Origin: an uncultured Oscillibacter sp. | GTDB lineage: Bacteria; Bacillota; Clostridia; Oscillospirales; Oscillospiraceae | Assembly (NCBI GenBank): GCA_910583695.1 | Contig: CAJTZL010000066.1 | Location: 1-13,162, forward strand | Reading direction: 5' to 3' | Length of the DNA: 13,162 bases | Part shown: positions 6,705 through 12,413 of the stretch, piece by piece | Position numbering within the stretch: the stretch's first letter is position 1 | Layout of the letters: every line of letters starts with the position of its first letter | Program-made: the position numbers and the translations under genes | The notes under the pieces: model-generated | Database searches by the model: none | The model's input: only the letters and a program-made list of their open reading frames with translations | What the model was told of the DNA's origin: nothing

Positions 6705-7433
6705 TCAGACAATCAGCATGCCCACCAGGACCCCCAGCACCGCCGTCAGGGCGGGGAGCTTGCTCTTCCAGAGGCCCGCCGCCTCCGGGAGCAGTTCGCC
6801 GAACACTACGTACAGCATGGCCCCGGCGGCAAAGCTCAGTGTCAGGGTCAGGGCCGTGGGGCCCAGGGTGCCCAGGCAGTAGCCCAGGGCGGCCCCCAGC
6901 ACCGTGGGGGCCCCGGAGAGGGCCGCCAGACCCGCCGCCCGCCAGCGGCGCTCCCCCCCTGCCACCAGGGGGGCGGAGATGGCCATGCCCTCCGGGATGT
7001 TGTGTAAGCCGATGACCGCCGCCAGGGTCCAGCCCTGGCGCATGGTGCCGCCGATGAAGGACGCGCCGATCACCATGCCCTCCGGCACGTTGTGCAGGGC
7101 GATGGCGGCGGCCATCACCAGCCCCGCCAGCACCAGCCCGCCGGTGGGCCGCCCCCGGTCCAGCAGGGCGTTGAGCCCCGAGGTGACGCCGCAGCCCAGC
7201 AGCACCCCCAGGGCCACCAGCTCCATGGCCCCCGGGGCGGCGGCCTCCGTCAAAAGCCCGAAGCAGGACACGGACACCATTACTCCGGCGGCGAAGCTCA
7301 AAAGCAGGCTGGCCTCCCGGCCGGAGTCCCGGTGGAACAACGTGGCCAGAATCCCCCCCAGGCCGGTGCCGCCGATGCCGGCGGCGGCAGTGACCAGCAG
7401 CGTGGCCCACAAACCCATTGTCATACTGTTCAT
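6705..7433 (-). CDS. ZIP family divalent metal transporter (ZupT/GufA-like)
   Basis: This 242-aa membrane protein has about eight hydrophobic helices. It carries two metal-site motifs of the ZIP family, HNVPEGMVIG (114-123) and HNIPEGMAIS (144-153), in what should be helices 4 and 5. FGELLPEA occurs near the C-terminus, in helix 7 or 8. The central loop is short and not His-rich, as in bacterial ZupT/GufA proteins. The expected job is uptake of zinc, or of iron/manganese. The start is uncertain: ATG 7433 is 14 nt from GGGAGG (7453-7448), a long spacing; ATG 7424 is also in frame, and the frame stays open upstream to a TTG at 7478. No Zur or Fur box was recognised. It has its own promoter and is transcribed away from the MBL gene. 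Confidence 0.88.
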   Translation of the reverse strand: MNSMTMGLWATLLVTAAAGIGGTGLGGILATLFHRDSGREASLLLSFAAGVMVSVSCFGLLTEAAAPGAMELVALGVLLGCGVTSGLNALLDRGRPTGGLVLAGLVMAAAIALHNVPEGMVIGASFIGGTMRQGWTLAAVIGLHNIPEGMAISAPLVAGGERRWRAAGLAALSGAPTVLGAALGYCLGTLGPTALTLTLSFAAGAMLYVVFGELLPEAAGLWKSKLPALTAVLGVLVGMLIV

Positions 7434-7482
7434 AGAATCAATTGCTTCCTCCCTCTGAAATAAGCGATACCCTAACAAGTTT

Positions 7483-7511
7483 ATTATAGCACCGGAATCC
7501 CCGCCTGTCCA
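7483..7511 (-). promoter_or_regulatory. Strong vegetative promoter of the ZIP gene
   Basis: Reading the minus strand, TGGACA (7511-7506), a 17-nt spacer and TATAAT (7488-7483) are present, with TG one base before the -10 (extended -10). Five of six -35 bases and all -10 bases match consensus. The start would be near 7476, giving a leader of about 43 nt. Confidence 0.8.
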
Positions 7512-7711
7512 GAAGCTGCGGGGAAAAAGAGTAGGCGGGCCCCGGGAAGCCGCCGGGAGAGGTGTTAATGTTACAGTTATATATCAAATAATCGGGAGTA
7601 AATCTTTTCCATCCCCAAAACACGCGCCCGCTACGGGATGCTGGGGCGGCCGTTTGCCAGGATGTCAAAAATCCGGGTGAAATTTTGGCGGCCGGGGCGG
7701 AGGAATTTTCC
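7512..7711. other. Divergent intergenic region between ZIP and MBL promoters
   Basis: The 338-nt gap between the two divergent genes (7434-7771) holds the two promoters annotated separately and this central stretch. It contains a GC-rich inverted repeat (7534-7538 with 7550-7554) and an unusually A/T-rich island at about 7563-7612 flanked by GC-rich DNA. It also has a repeated GGCGGCCG at about 7646-7652 and 7687-7694. I see no convincing gene: the one minus-strand open frame through here crosses the ZIP promoter and has no RBS. A regulator binding site in the A/T island is possible but not shown. Confidence 0.4.
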
Positions 7712-7740
7712 TTGCGCCGCCTCCGGGGCTATGATATCCT
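7712..7740 (+). promoter_or_regulatory. Candidate promoter of the MBL-fold hydrolase gene
   Basis: TTGCGC (7712-7717), a 17-nt spacer and TATCCT (7735-7740) make a moderate match (3/6 and 4/6). The overlapping TATGAT at 7730-7735 is a better -10 but then has no good -35 at the right distance. The gene starts about 30 nt downstream. Confidence 0.4.
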
Positions 7741-7771
7741 ATTTCAATAAAGAAGTGAGGGGGAACGGCTT

Positions 7772-8722
7772 ATGCTGGTATTGGATTTCATCAACGTCGG
7801 CAACGGGGATTCCATCCTGATTCAAGAGCTGGAGGGGGGCGTGCGGCGGTTCGCCATGCTGGTGGACTGCGGCCACGACCGTCTCGTTCGGGACGACCAC
7901 CCGGGGGAGCTGGACCCAAGGTCCCGGCGGATTTACGCCGGGGACTTCCTGAAAAAGCAGGGGATTGAAAGGCTGGACATCCTCCTGGCCACCCACTTCC
8001 ACCGGGACCACATCGGCGGCCTGGGCCGGGTGCTGGAGGCGGTGACGGTGGAGAAGCTGGTTTCCACCTACGTTCCGCCGGAGGGCCACGGCTCCCTGGA
8101 CCCCGACGGGGACAACGGACTCCCCGGCGCGGCCCGGAACCTGCTCCGGTGCCTGGATTTCTACGCCGCGGCCCTCCGGGAACACCCGGGGCGGGTGGAG
8201 GCGTTTGCGGAGCTCCCCGGGAACAAGGTGGAGACCCTCCGCCTGACGGAGGACCTGACCATGGACGTCTACGCCGGGGAGCCCGCCCTCTATCCCCGGC
8301 AGAAGGCGGTCTACGACGCGGCCTTCCGGGGGGAGCGGAACCGGCACGATTTGATGCGCTGGACGAAGTCCATGAACATCTCCAGCCTCCGCCAGAGGCT
8401 GTACTACCACGGGAAGGAGATCGTCCTGGGGGGCGATATGTACGGCGCGGCCTGGGACAACGACACCCTGGCCCCCTGCGACATTTTGAAGCTGCCCCAC
8501 CATGCCTCCCTGACCTCCTCCACAAGAAAGAGCGTCAGCCGCCTGGCCCCCAAGACCATCGTGGTCTGCGTTGCCGCAGGGCGGCCCGACGAGCGGCCCC
8601 ATCCCTATATTATTTCCCTCCTGCGGGAATATACGGAGGATATCCGCTTCACCGACGCGGTGGATATCCCCGGGCTGGCGGAGCCGGTGTTCCATGAGTC
8701 GGTGCACATGGAAATTGAATGA
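7772..8722 (+). CDS. Cytoplasmic ComEC-like metallo-beta-lactamase-fold hydrolase
   Basis: This 316-aa protein has no signal peptide or membrane helices. It begins with FINVGNGDSILI (6-17), the pattern seen as VGQGDAILI in the ComEC/Rec2 beta-lactamase domain. The metal-binding motif HFHRDH gives H75, H77, D79 and H80. LGGDMYG supplies D222, and DILKLPHHASLTSS gives H243-H244, the ComEC-type LPHHGS motif. SMNISSLRQRLYYHGKEIVLGG resembles the NNSSLVL...GDR strand region of ComEC. A metal-dependent phosphodiesterase/nuclease activity is the family expectation; the substrate is unknown. There is no DNA-uptake membrane domain, so it is a stand-alone enzyme, not a competence pore. The start is well supported by GAGGGGG (7757-7763), 8 nt before ATG 7772. 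Confidence 0.85.
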   Translation: MLVLDFINVGNGDSILIQELEGGVRRFAMLVDCGHDRLVRDDHPGELDPRSRRIYAGDFLKKQGIERLDILLATHFHRDHIGGLGRVLEAVTVEKLVSTYVPPEGHGSLDPDGDNGLPGAARNLLRCLDFYAAALREHPGRVEAFAELPGNKVETLRLTEDLTMDVYAGEPALYPRQKAVYDAAFRGERNRHDLMRWTKSMNISSLRQRLYYHGKEIVLGGDMYGAAWDNDTLAPCDILKLPHHASLTSSTRKSVSRLAPKTIVVCVAAGRPDERPHPYIISLLREYTEDIRFTDAVDIPGLAEPVFHESVHMEIE

Positions 8723-8728
8723 AACGAA

Positions 8729-8752
8729 AGGCCGGGACGTAAGTCCCGGCCT
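8729..8752. terminator. Bidirectional terminator between MBL and anti-sigma genes
   Basis: A perfect 10-bp stem pairs 8729-8738 with 8743-8752 around GTAA, a GNRA-type loop on the plus strand. On the minus strand the stem is followed by TTCGTTTCATTC, a fair U-rich tail. On the plus strand the tail CTGTCTGCC is poor. It sits tightly between the two stop codons (8722 and 8763). Confidence 0.75.
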
Positions 8753-8762
8753 CTGTCTGCCT

Positions 8763-9818
8763 TCAGTCATGGGGAATCTCGTACACCACGCCGCCTACGG
8801 AAATGCTTTGCAGCTCCGCCAGGGGGATGATTTCCTCCAGAACCTGACCCTTGGCGCAGAGGGTCGTGCCGTCCCCGGGCTGGAGGCTGCCGCCGGAATT
8901 GCTGAGGTCCACAACGGCGCCGTCGGTTTTGGTGAGGAGAATTTCCACGTTCTCCAGGTACCGCTGGCTCTGGCGGGCGTCCCGGGGGTCCTGCCGCCCG
9001 CTGGGGGCGTCGCTCCAGACCACCGCCTCGTCCGCTGTGTAGGCCGCCCGGACGGCGATGGGGGAGACGCTGATTTCGTCAATGGTGAAGGTCAGGCCGT
9101 CCTGGGAGAAGGTTTCGCCGCCGCCCAGGCGGATAGAGCAGTCCTCGTAGTCCACCTCGAAGCGGAGCTTCCAGCTTCCGGCGTAGAGAAGCTCGGCCTG
9201 TTCCGTCTCCGCGTTCCAATATTGCAGGTCCTCAAAACTCGCGTTGGCGGTTCCCTTGGTCATGGCCGTGTTGGAGCTGGCGGTTTCCACCAGCTGGATC
9301 TGATTGTCCTCCGGGTCCTCGTCCACGAACCAGGAGCCGCCGTGAGCTCCGTCCCGGACCCAGCTGGCCCCGCCGAAGCCGCCCATCATCAGATAGGTTT
9401 CGTCCAGGCCCCTGCCCTCCGGCAAAAACCGCTCCCCGTCGTCCCGGGTGAGGGTGTAGACAATGACGGCGTTGTATTGATCGCCCATGATGGCTTCCGC
9501 CGTGATGGTGATTCCGTTGTCCGTGTCGCTGGCCCCGATGGGGCGTCCAATTTTGTCGATGACCTCCGTCTGGGCCGCGGCACCGCCGAAGAGGGGGGCG
9601 AAGACCTCCGTGGGGGTGGGGAGAATCCCCGCCGCGCTGGCTCCCACCACCAGCACCACCGCCATGGCGGCGGCAATCAGGGCCGTGCGGAACACCGGGC
9701 GGCGGCGTTTTGCCTTCCCGCCGGCGGCGGAGGCGGCAGCCTCCGCCAGGGCCTTTTTCTGAATCTCCGTAAAGCGCAATTCGCTCATCTCCTTTTTGTA
9801 ATCAAACAGATCGCTCAT
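8763..9818 (-). CDS. DUF4179 single-pass membrane protein, probable anti-sigma factor
   Basis: This 351-aa protein has a cytoplasmic N-terminus of about 43 residues, a membrane helix at about 44-64 (ALIAAAMAVVLVVGASAAG) and an extracytoplasmic C-terminal domain. The stretch around IGRPIGASDTDNGITITAEA and GDQYNAVIVYTLTRDDGE is characteristic of DUF4179. Members of this family are often encoded beside ECF sigma factors, and this one is too. The short N-terminus is therefore the likely sigma-binding part and the outer domain the likely sensor; both are inference. AGGAGGT lies 7 nt before ATG 9818. Its first 17 nt overlap the end of the sigma gene, so the two are translationally coupled. A terminator follows directly. 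The signal sensed is unknown. Confidence 0.8.
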   Translation of the reverse strand: MSDLFDYKKEMSELRFTEIQKKALAEAAASAAGGKAKRRRPVFRTALIAAAMAVVLVVGASAAGILPTPTEVFAPLFGGAAAQTEVIDKIGRPIGASDTDNGITITAEAIMGDQYNAVIVYTLTRDDGERFLPEGRGLDETYLMMGGFGGASWVRDGAHGGSWFVDEDPEDNQIQLVETASSNTAMTKGTANASFEDLQYWNAETEQAELLYAGSWKLRFEVDYEDCSIRLGGGETFSQDGLTFTIDEISVSPIAVRAAYTADEAVVWSDAPSGRQDPRDARQSQRYLENVEILLTKTDGAVVDLSNSGGSLQPGDGTTLCAKGQVLEEIIPLAELQSISVGGVVYEIPHD

Positions 9819-10290
9819 AGCCGGTACCTCCTAAGATGTCCTTGAGCCTTGCCCGGCCCCGGGCCAGGCGGGTGTGGACTGTGGCGGTGGGGACGCCGAG
9901 AATCTTCCCGATCTCCGCCGCCTGATAGCCCTCGTAGTAAAAGAGGTAGATCACCGTGCGGTAGTTGGCCGGCAGCTCGTTCACCGCCGCCAGCACGGAG
10001 CCGTCCCCCGCCTCCGGGGCGGGGACCTCCAGCACGGCTTCCAGGCCGCAGGTCCGCTTCCGCCAGGGGCTTTTCAAAAGGTCCTTGCAGGCGTTGGCCG
10101 CCATGCGGAGAACGTAGGCCCGCTCATGCTCCGCGCTGTCAAATTCCCGGGGCTCCGTCAGGAGCTTGACGAAAACCGTCTGGCAGATATCCTGGGCGTC
10201 GTGGGTGTTTTTCAAATAGGTGTAGCTGAGGCGGAGAATTGTGTCGGCGTAGGCATTTGCCAGCCGTTCCGCCTGCTGATTCGGGTTCAT
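9802..10290 (-). CDS. ECF-type RNA polymerase sigma factor
   Basis: This 162-aa sigma-70-family factor consists of only regions 2 and 4. Region 2 covers about residues 14-75 with YTYLKNTHDAQDICQTVFVKLL (21-44 region). Region 4 covers about 99-153 with LPANYRTVIYLFYYEGYQAAEI, followed by the helix-turn-helix GVPTATVHTRLARGRARLK. The length is typical for ECF factors. ATG 10290 has AAAGGAG (10305-10299) at 8 nt. The stop lies inside the start of the downstream DUF4179 gene. An ECF-like promoter upstream suggests that the factor drives its own operon. The regulon is not visible in this window. Confidence 0.93.
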   Translation of the reverse strand: MNPNQQAERLANAYADTILRLSYTYLKNTHDAQDICQTVFVKLLTEPREFDSAEHERAYVLRMAANACKDLLKSPWRKRTCGLEAVLEVPAPEAGDGSVLAAVNELPANYRTVIYLFYYEGYQAAEIGKILGVPTATVHTRLARGRARLKDILGGTGYERSV

Positions 10291-10324
10291 GGCATCAACT
10301 CCTTTGGAGCGCTCTCGTTATGGA

Positions 10325-10351
10325 TACGATTTGGCGGGACGAATACTTTCA
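10325..10351 (-). promoter_or_regulatory. Candidate ECF (autoregulatory) promoter of the sigma/anti-sigma operon
   Basis: Reading the minus strand, TGAAAG (10351-10346) and CGTA (10328-10325) are separated by 17 nt. This resembles the sigma-W-type consensus TGAAAC-N16-CGTA, with one -35 mismatch and one extra spacer base. The -10 ends 35 nt before the sigma start codon. A vegetative alternative with TTGGGC (10357-10352) has only CCAAAT as its -10 at 17 nt, which is poor. Confidence 0.45.
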
Positions 10352-10359
10352 GCCCAAGG

Positions 10360-10585
10360 AAAATATTTTTTGAAGCCAGAAGCTCCAGAGCTCCCTCCGG
10401 GGGCCTCCGCGGAACCTGCTTTCGGCCGGGAGTATCCGCTCACGCATGGAAGAGGAGGCATGGGGCAGGGGAGGACCTGCCGGATAAACGCCCCGGACGA
10501 GACGCTCCCTTTTCGGTCCCTTTGGCGGGGCGGCGTATGCCGGGGGCACGGAGGCCGCCTTCATCGGGCAGTGCGGGTTCAAAGG
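10360..10585. other. Intergenic region between sigma promoter and Imm22-like gene terminator
   Basis: The gene-free stretch 10291-10623 holds the sigma RBS and promoter, this segment, and a terminator. Within the segment are two hairpins. GGCAGG (10464-10469) pairs with CCTGCC (10476-10481) around the loop GGAGGA. A two-step structure pairs 10529-10534 with 10554-10559, with TGCC/GGCA nested inside. Open frames on both strands cross the promoter or terminator and lack RBSs, so I call no gene. It might hold a small RNA or a dispersed intergenic repeat; nothing proves either. Confidence 0.35.
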
Positions 10586-10613
10586 AAAAAGCCGCCCCAA
10601 GACGGGGCGGCTT
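10586..10613 (-). terminator. Intrinsic terminator of the GNAT-Imm22 operon
   Basis: Reading the minus strand, a 10-bp stem pairs 10613-10604 with 10598-10589 around GTCTT. A run of five T (10590-10586) starts within the last two stem bases and is followed by CCTTT. It begins 10 nt after the stop codon of the immunity-like gene. Confidence 0.9.
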
Positions 10614-10623
10614 CCGAAGCGGC

Positions 10624-11013
10624 TTAACGCTCTATGTAGGAGAAAGAGCCCACAAACTGGGCCGGTGCGCCGGGGACATGGCGGCTGCCTTCAAACTGGT
10701 AGTCGTATACCGCAATGACCGCGTTGTAGGGCTGGTCAAATCCCCTGGAATAGATCTCCGCCAGGGCCTTGGACAGCTCCTCGCCCAGGGGTTCCGCCAC
10801 CACGGCCGGGTCCTGGGAGGGGGCGGCGTTGAACGTGTAGTCGAACACCTCCGGCTCGAAGGGCCAGAGATCGCCGTTGAAAAAGTCCTGGGTAAAGGAG
10901 GGGACCTTCTCGCCGTTCTCGTTTCGCTTGAAGCGGTTTTCGGCGTAAAACGTCAGGGCTTCCTCACTCTCAAAATTGCCGAGCCAGATGGAGACGATTC
11001 CAGATTCTTCCAT
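10624..11013 (-). CDS. Imm22/DUF4284-like immunity protein
   Basis: This 129-aa soluble acidic protein starts GIVSIWLGNFESEEALTFYAE, followed by a hydrophilic turn and VPSFTQDF, and near the end YNAVIAVYDYQFEG. The order of these blocks resembles the Imm22 (DUF4284) family of predicted immunity proteins against polymorphic toxins, in which VSLWLGNF.S.EE is a recurrent opening. The assignment is by recalled pattern, without a search. No toxin gene with a polymorphic C-terminus is adjacent, so the gene is an orphan here. AAAGGAG (11027-11021) is 7 nt before ATG 11013. The gene lies 31 nt after the GNAT gene and appears to be the last gene of that operon, before a strong terminator. If the family call is wrong, it is a small hypothetical protein. 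Confidence 0.6.
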   Translation of the reverse strand: MEESGIVSIWLGNFESEEALTFYAENRFKRNENGEKVPSFTQDFFNGDLWPFEPEVFDYTFNAAPSQDPAVVAEPLGEELSKALAEIYSRGFDQPYNAVIAVYDYQFEGSRHVPGAPAQFVGSFSYIER

Positions 11014-11044
11014 GGTGATTCTCCTTTGTCGTGATTTGGTAGGG

Positions 11045-11680
11045 TCAGCGCAAAACGGAATTGCTGAGGATATAAAATTCCTCCTGACAGGGGAGGACCC
11101 GCTTCTCCATGGGGGGCAGGGCGTCGTCGAAACGGCGGGCGGCCTCCTCGTCGAAGTGCATGATGGGGCTGTCCTGGTAGACCCAGGGGCCGCCGTCCAG
11201 GGCGTGGGGCCGGAGCTCCTTCACCAGCATGGCGGTGGGAAAGCTGCGGTCCGCCATGCCCACCAGGAACCGCTTGCAGCACTGAAAGCCCCGGGAGACG
11301 TAGTTGGCTGGGGCGCCGAAGATCACTACCGCTCCCCAGCCCAGCTCCGCGGCCCGGTCCAGGGAGTGGTCCATCAGGCGCTTCCCATAGCCCTGCCGTT
11401 GGAGCTCCGGGGCCACGCAGACGGGGCCGAAGGTCAGGGCCTCCCGCCGTTCCCCGGCCTCGCTTGTGAGGGTGGAGCGGGTGTAGAGGATGCTGCCGAC
11501 GATTTCCCCGTCCCGCTCCAGCACGAAGTCCAGCTCCGGCACAAAGTCCGGGTGGTCCCGCATGACGTGGACCAGGTAGTGCTCGTGGCAGCCGGGGACG
11601 TAGAGGTTGTAAAAGGCCCTCCGGGTCAGGTCTTCCACGGCCGGATAGTCGGCGGGGGTTTCGTTTCGGATGGTCAGCAT
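11045..11680 (-). CDS. GNAT family N-acetyltransferase
   Basis: This 211-aa GCN5-related acetyltransferase carries its fold in the first 150 residues. Strand beta-4 and the acetyl-CoA loop are LTFGPVCVAPELQRQGYGKRL, with the pyrophosphate-binding Q94-R-Q-G-Y-G99. Later VVIFGAPANYVSRGFQ matches the YhbS-like group (G.P.YY.R.GF). The C-terminal 60 residues are a family-variable extension ending in polar residues. It should acetylate an amine of a small molecule or protein; the substrate is unknown. GGGAGG is 6 nt before ATG 11680. The gene has its own promoter and is followed by the Imm22-like gene, which suggests co-expression. Confidence 0.88.
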   Translation of the reverse strand: MLTIRNETPADYPAVEDLTRRAFYNLYVPGCHEHYLVHVMRDHPDFVPELDFVLERDGEIVGSILYTRSTLTSEAGERREALTFGPVCVAPELQRQGYGKRLMDHSLDRAAELGWGAVVIFGAPANYVSRGFQCCKRFLVGMADRSFPTAMLVKELRPHALDGGPWVYQDSPIMHFDEEAARRFDDALPPMEKRVLPCQEEFYILSNSVLR

Positions 11681-11715
11681 AGGGAACCTCCCTGGGTGTG
11701 ATGAGGCCTCCGCCC

Positions 11716-11744
11716 TTGCGCGCCGGGCGGGGACGTGGTAGAAT
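11716..11744 (+). promoter_or_regulatory. Candidate promoter of the small lipoprotein gene
   Basis: TTGCGC (11716-11721), a 17-nt spacer and TAGAAT (11739-11744) form a moderate sigma-A-type site (3/6 and 5/6). The start would be near 11751, about 97 nt before the lipoprotein ATG. The leader then crosses the GNAT promoter in the opposite direction and the hairpin at 11813-11828. Confidence 0.45.
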
Positions 11745-11775
11745 AAGGACGCCGCCCGCCGGTGCTGTTGCTAAT

Positions 11776-11804
11776 ACTATACCAAAGGTTGGGCGGAATG
11801 TCCA
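11776..11804 (-). promoter_or_regulatory. Vegetative promoter of the GNAT-Imm22 operon
   Basis: Reading the minus strand, TGGACA (11804-11799), a 17-nt spacer and TATAGT (11781-11776) are present, with TG one base upstream of the -10. It uses the same -35 hexamer as the ZIP promoter. The start near 11769 leaves a GC-rich leader of about 90 nt. Confidence 0.75.
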
Positions 11805-11805
11805 C

Positions 11806-11828
11806 AAAAAAACGGCGGTTTTCCGCCG
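11806..11828 (-). terminator. Minus-strand intrinsic terminator in the lipoprotein leader
   Basis: Reading the minus strand, CGGCGG (11828-11823), loop AAAA, CCGCCG (11818-11813) and then seven T (11812-11806) form a compact terminator. It ends immediately before the GNAT -35 and lies in the 5' leader of the plus-strand lipoprotein gene. The transcript it would stop must come from the rubrerythrin side, antisense to the lipoprotein gene. Confidence 0.7.
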
Positions 11829-11847
11829 AAAGGGTAAAGGAGTTTTT

Positions 11848-12405
11848 ATGAGACGATATCTGCCCCTGCTGGGGGTCCTGTTCCTGGTGCTTCTCACCGC
11901 CTGCGGCCCGGCGGAGGGGGAGGAATCCCCGGAACCGCCGGAGGAGGGGCCCCTTGCGCTGGCGTCCTTGTCCGTGGAGGTTTCCCGGGGGGCGCTGTCC
12001 ACGGAGGAGCTGGCCCGGGCCGTCCGGGAGCTGCCGGAGGCTCTGAGAGCGGCCTTGGCGGACCAGGGCGTGGAGGCGGAGACGGTCAGCGTCTCCGTGG
12101 GCTCCTCTCCGGAGGCTACCGCCCAGGCGGTGCGGGAGGGGGGCGTGGACGCGGCCTTTCTCCCGGCGGAGGACTACGCCGCCCTGGAAAACCCTCCCCG
12201 GCTCCTCCTGACCGCCGGAGACGGGGAGGGGGCCATGGCCGCCATGGTTCACCCGGAGGACACGGCTTTGGCCGGGGAGCGGTTTGCCAAGGCTCTGGCG
12301 GCGGCGGTGAACGCGGTCCGGGAGGAACAGCCGGTGTTCGGCTCCCGGGATTACGCCTGGGCGGAGCCGGAGGAGGACGTCGCCGGAGAAGGGCTCAGCC
12401 CTTGA
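11848..12405 (+). CDS. Small lipoprotein with partial substrate-binding-protein-like domain
   Basis: This 185-aa lipoprotein has a signal MRRYLPLLGVLFLVLLTAC with lipobox LTAC and Cys19, then a Glu/Pro-rich linker (21-36). The segment 86-112, SSPEATAQAVREGGVDAAFLPA, resembles the PhnD-like phosphonate-binding proteins (compare ...A..L..G.VDVAFLP...Y). Only about 150 residues follow the lipid anchor, so it is about half the size of a whole binding protein (about 300 aa). It could be a truncated relative or a single-lobe sensor. No phosphonate transporter genes are adjacent. AAAGGAG (11836-11842) is 5 nt before ATG 11848; the longer open frame upstream contains the promoter and is rejected. The 3' end overlaps rubrerythrin by 11 nt. 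Confidence 0.7.
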   Translation: MRRYLPLLGVLFLVLLTACGPAEGEESPEPPEEGPLALASLSVEVSRGALSTEELARAVRELPEALRAALADQGVEAETVSVSVGSSPEATAQAVREGGVDAAFLPAEDYAALENPPRLLLTAGDGEGAMAAMVHPEDTALAGERFAKALAAAVNAVREEQPVFGSRDYAWAEPEEDVAGEGLSP

Positions 12406-12413
12406 GAATCTCC
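12385..12413. repeat. Inverted repeat spanning both convergent stop codons
   Basis: AAGGGC (12389-12394) and GCCCTT (12398-12403) flank TCA, which is the rubrerythrin stop on the minus strand; the lipoprotein TGA (12403-12405) begins at the far edge. GGAG (12385-12388) can pair with CTCC (12410-12413) beyond a 6-nt bulge. No T-tract follows on either strand, so it is at best a weak terminator or an RNA end-processing structure. Confidence 0.5.

Noticed and set aside
7438..7668. Minus-strand open frame of 76 codons in the ZIP-MBL gap
   Set aside because: It runs across the ZIP promoter, has no RBS, and shows no family resemblance.
10576..10583. GGTTCAAA resembling a tRNA T-loop
   Set aside because: No flanking T-stem, anticodon arm or acceptor stem can be formed; no tRNA or rRNA was found in the window.
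10349..10600. Minus-strand open frame of 83 codons in the same gap
   Set aside because: It begins inside the terminator stem of the upstream gene, ends in the sigma promoter and has no RBS.
10289..10627. Plus-strand open frame of 112 codons between sigma and Imm22-like genes
   Set aside because: It covers the sigma RBS, the ECF-like promoter and a terminator, and the composition is Arg/Gly/Pro-rich noise.
10953..12002. Minus-strand open frame of 349 codons over the GNAT gene and lipoprotein start
   Set aside because: Arg/Gly/Pro-rich shadow of the GNAT gene in another frame, crossing a promoter and a terminator.
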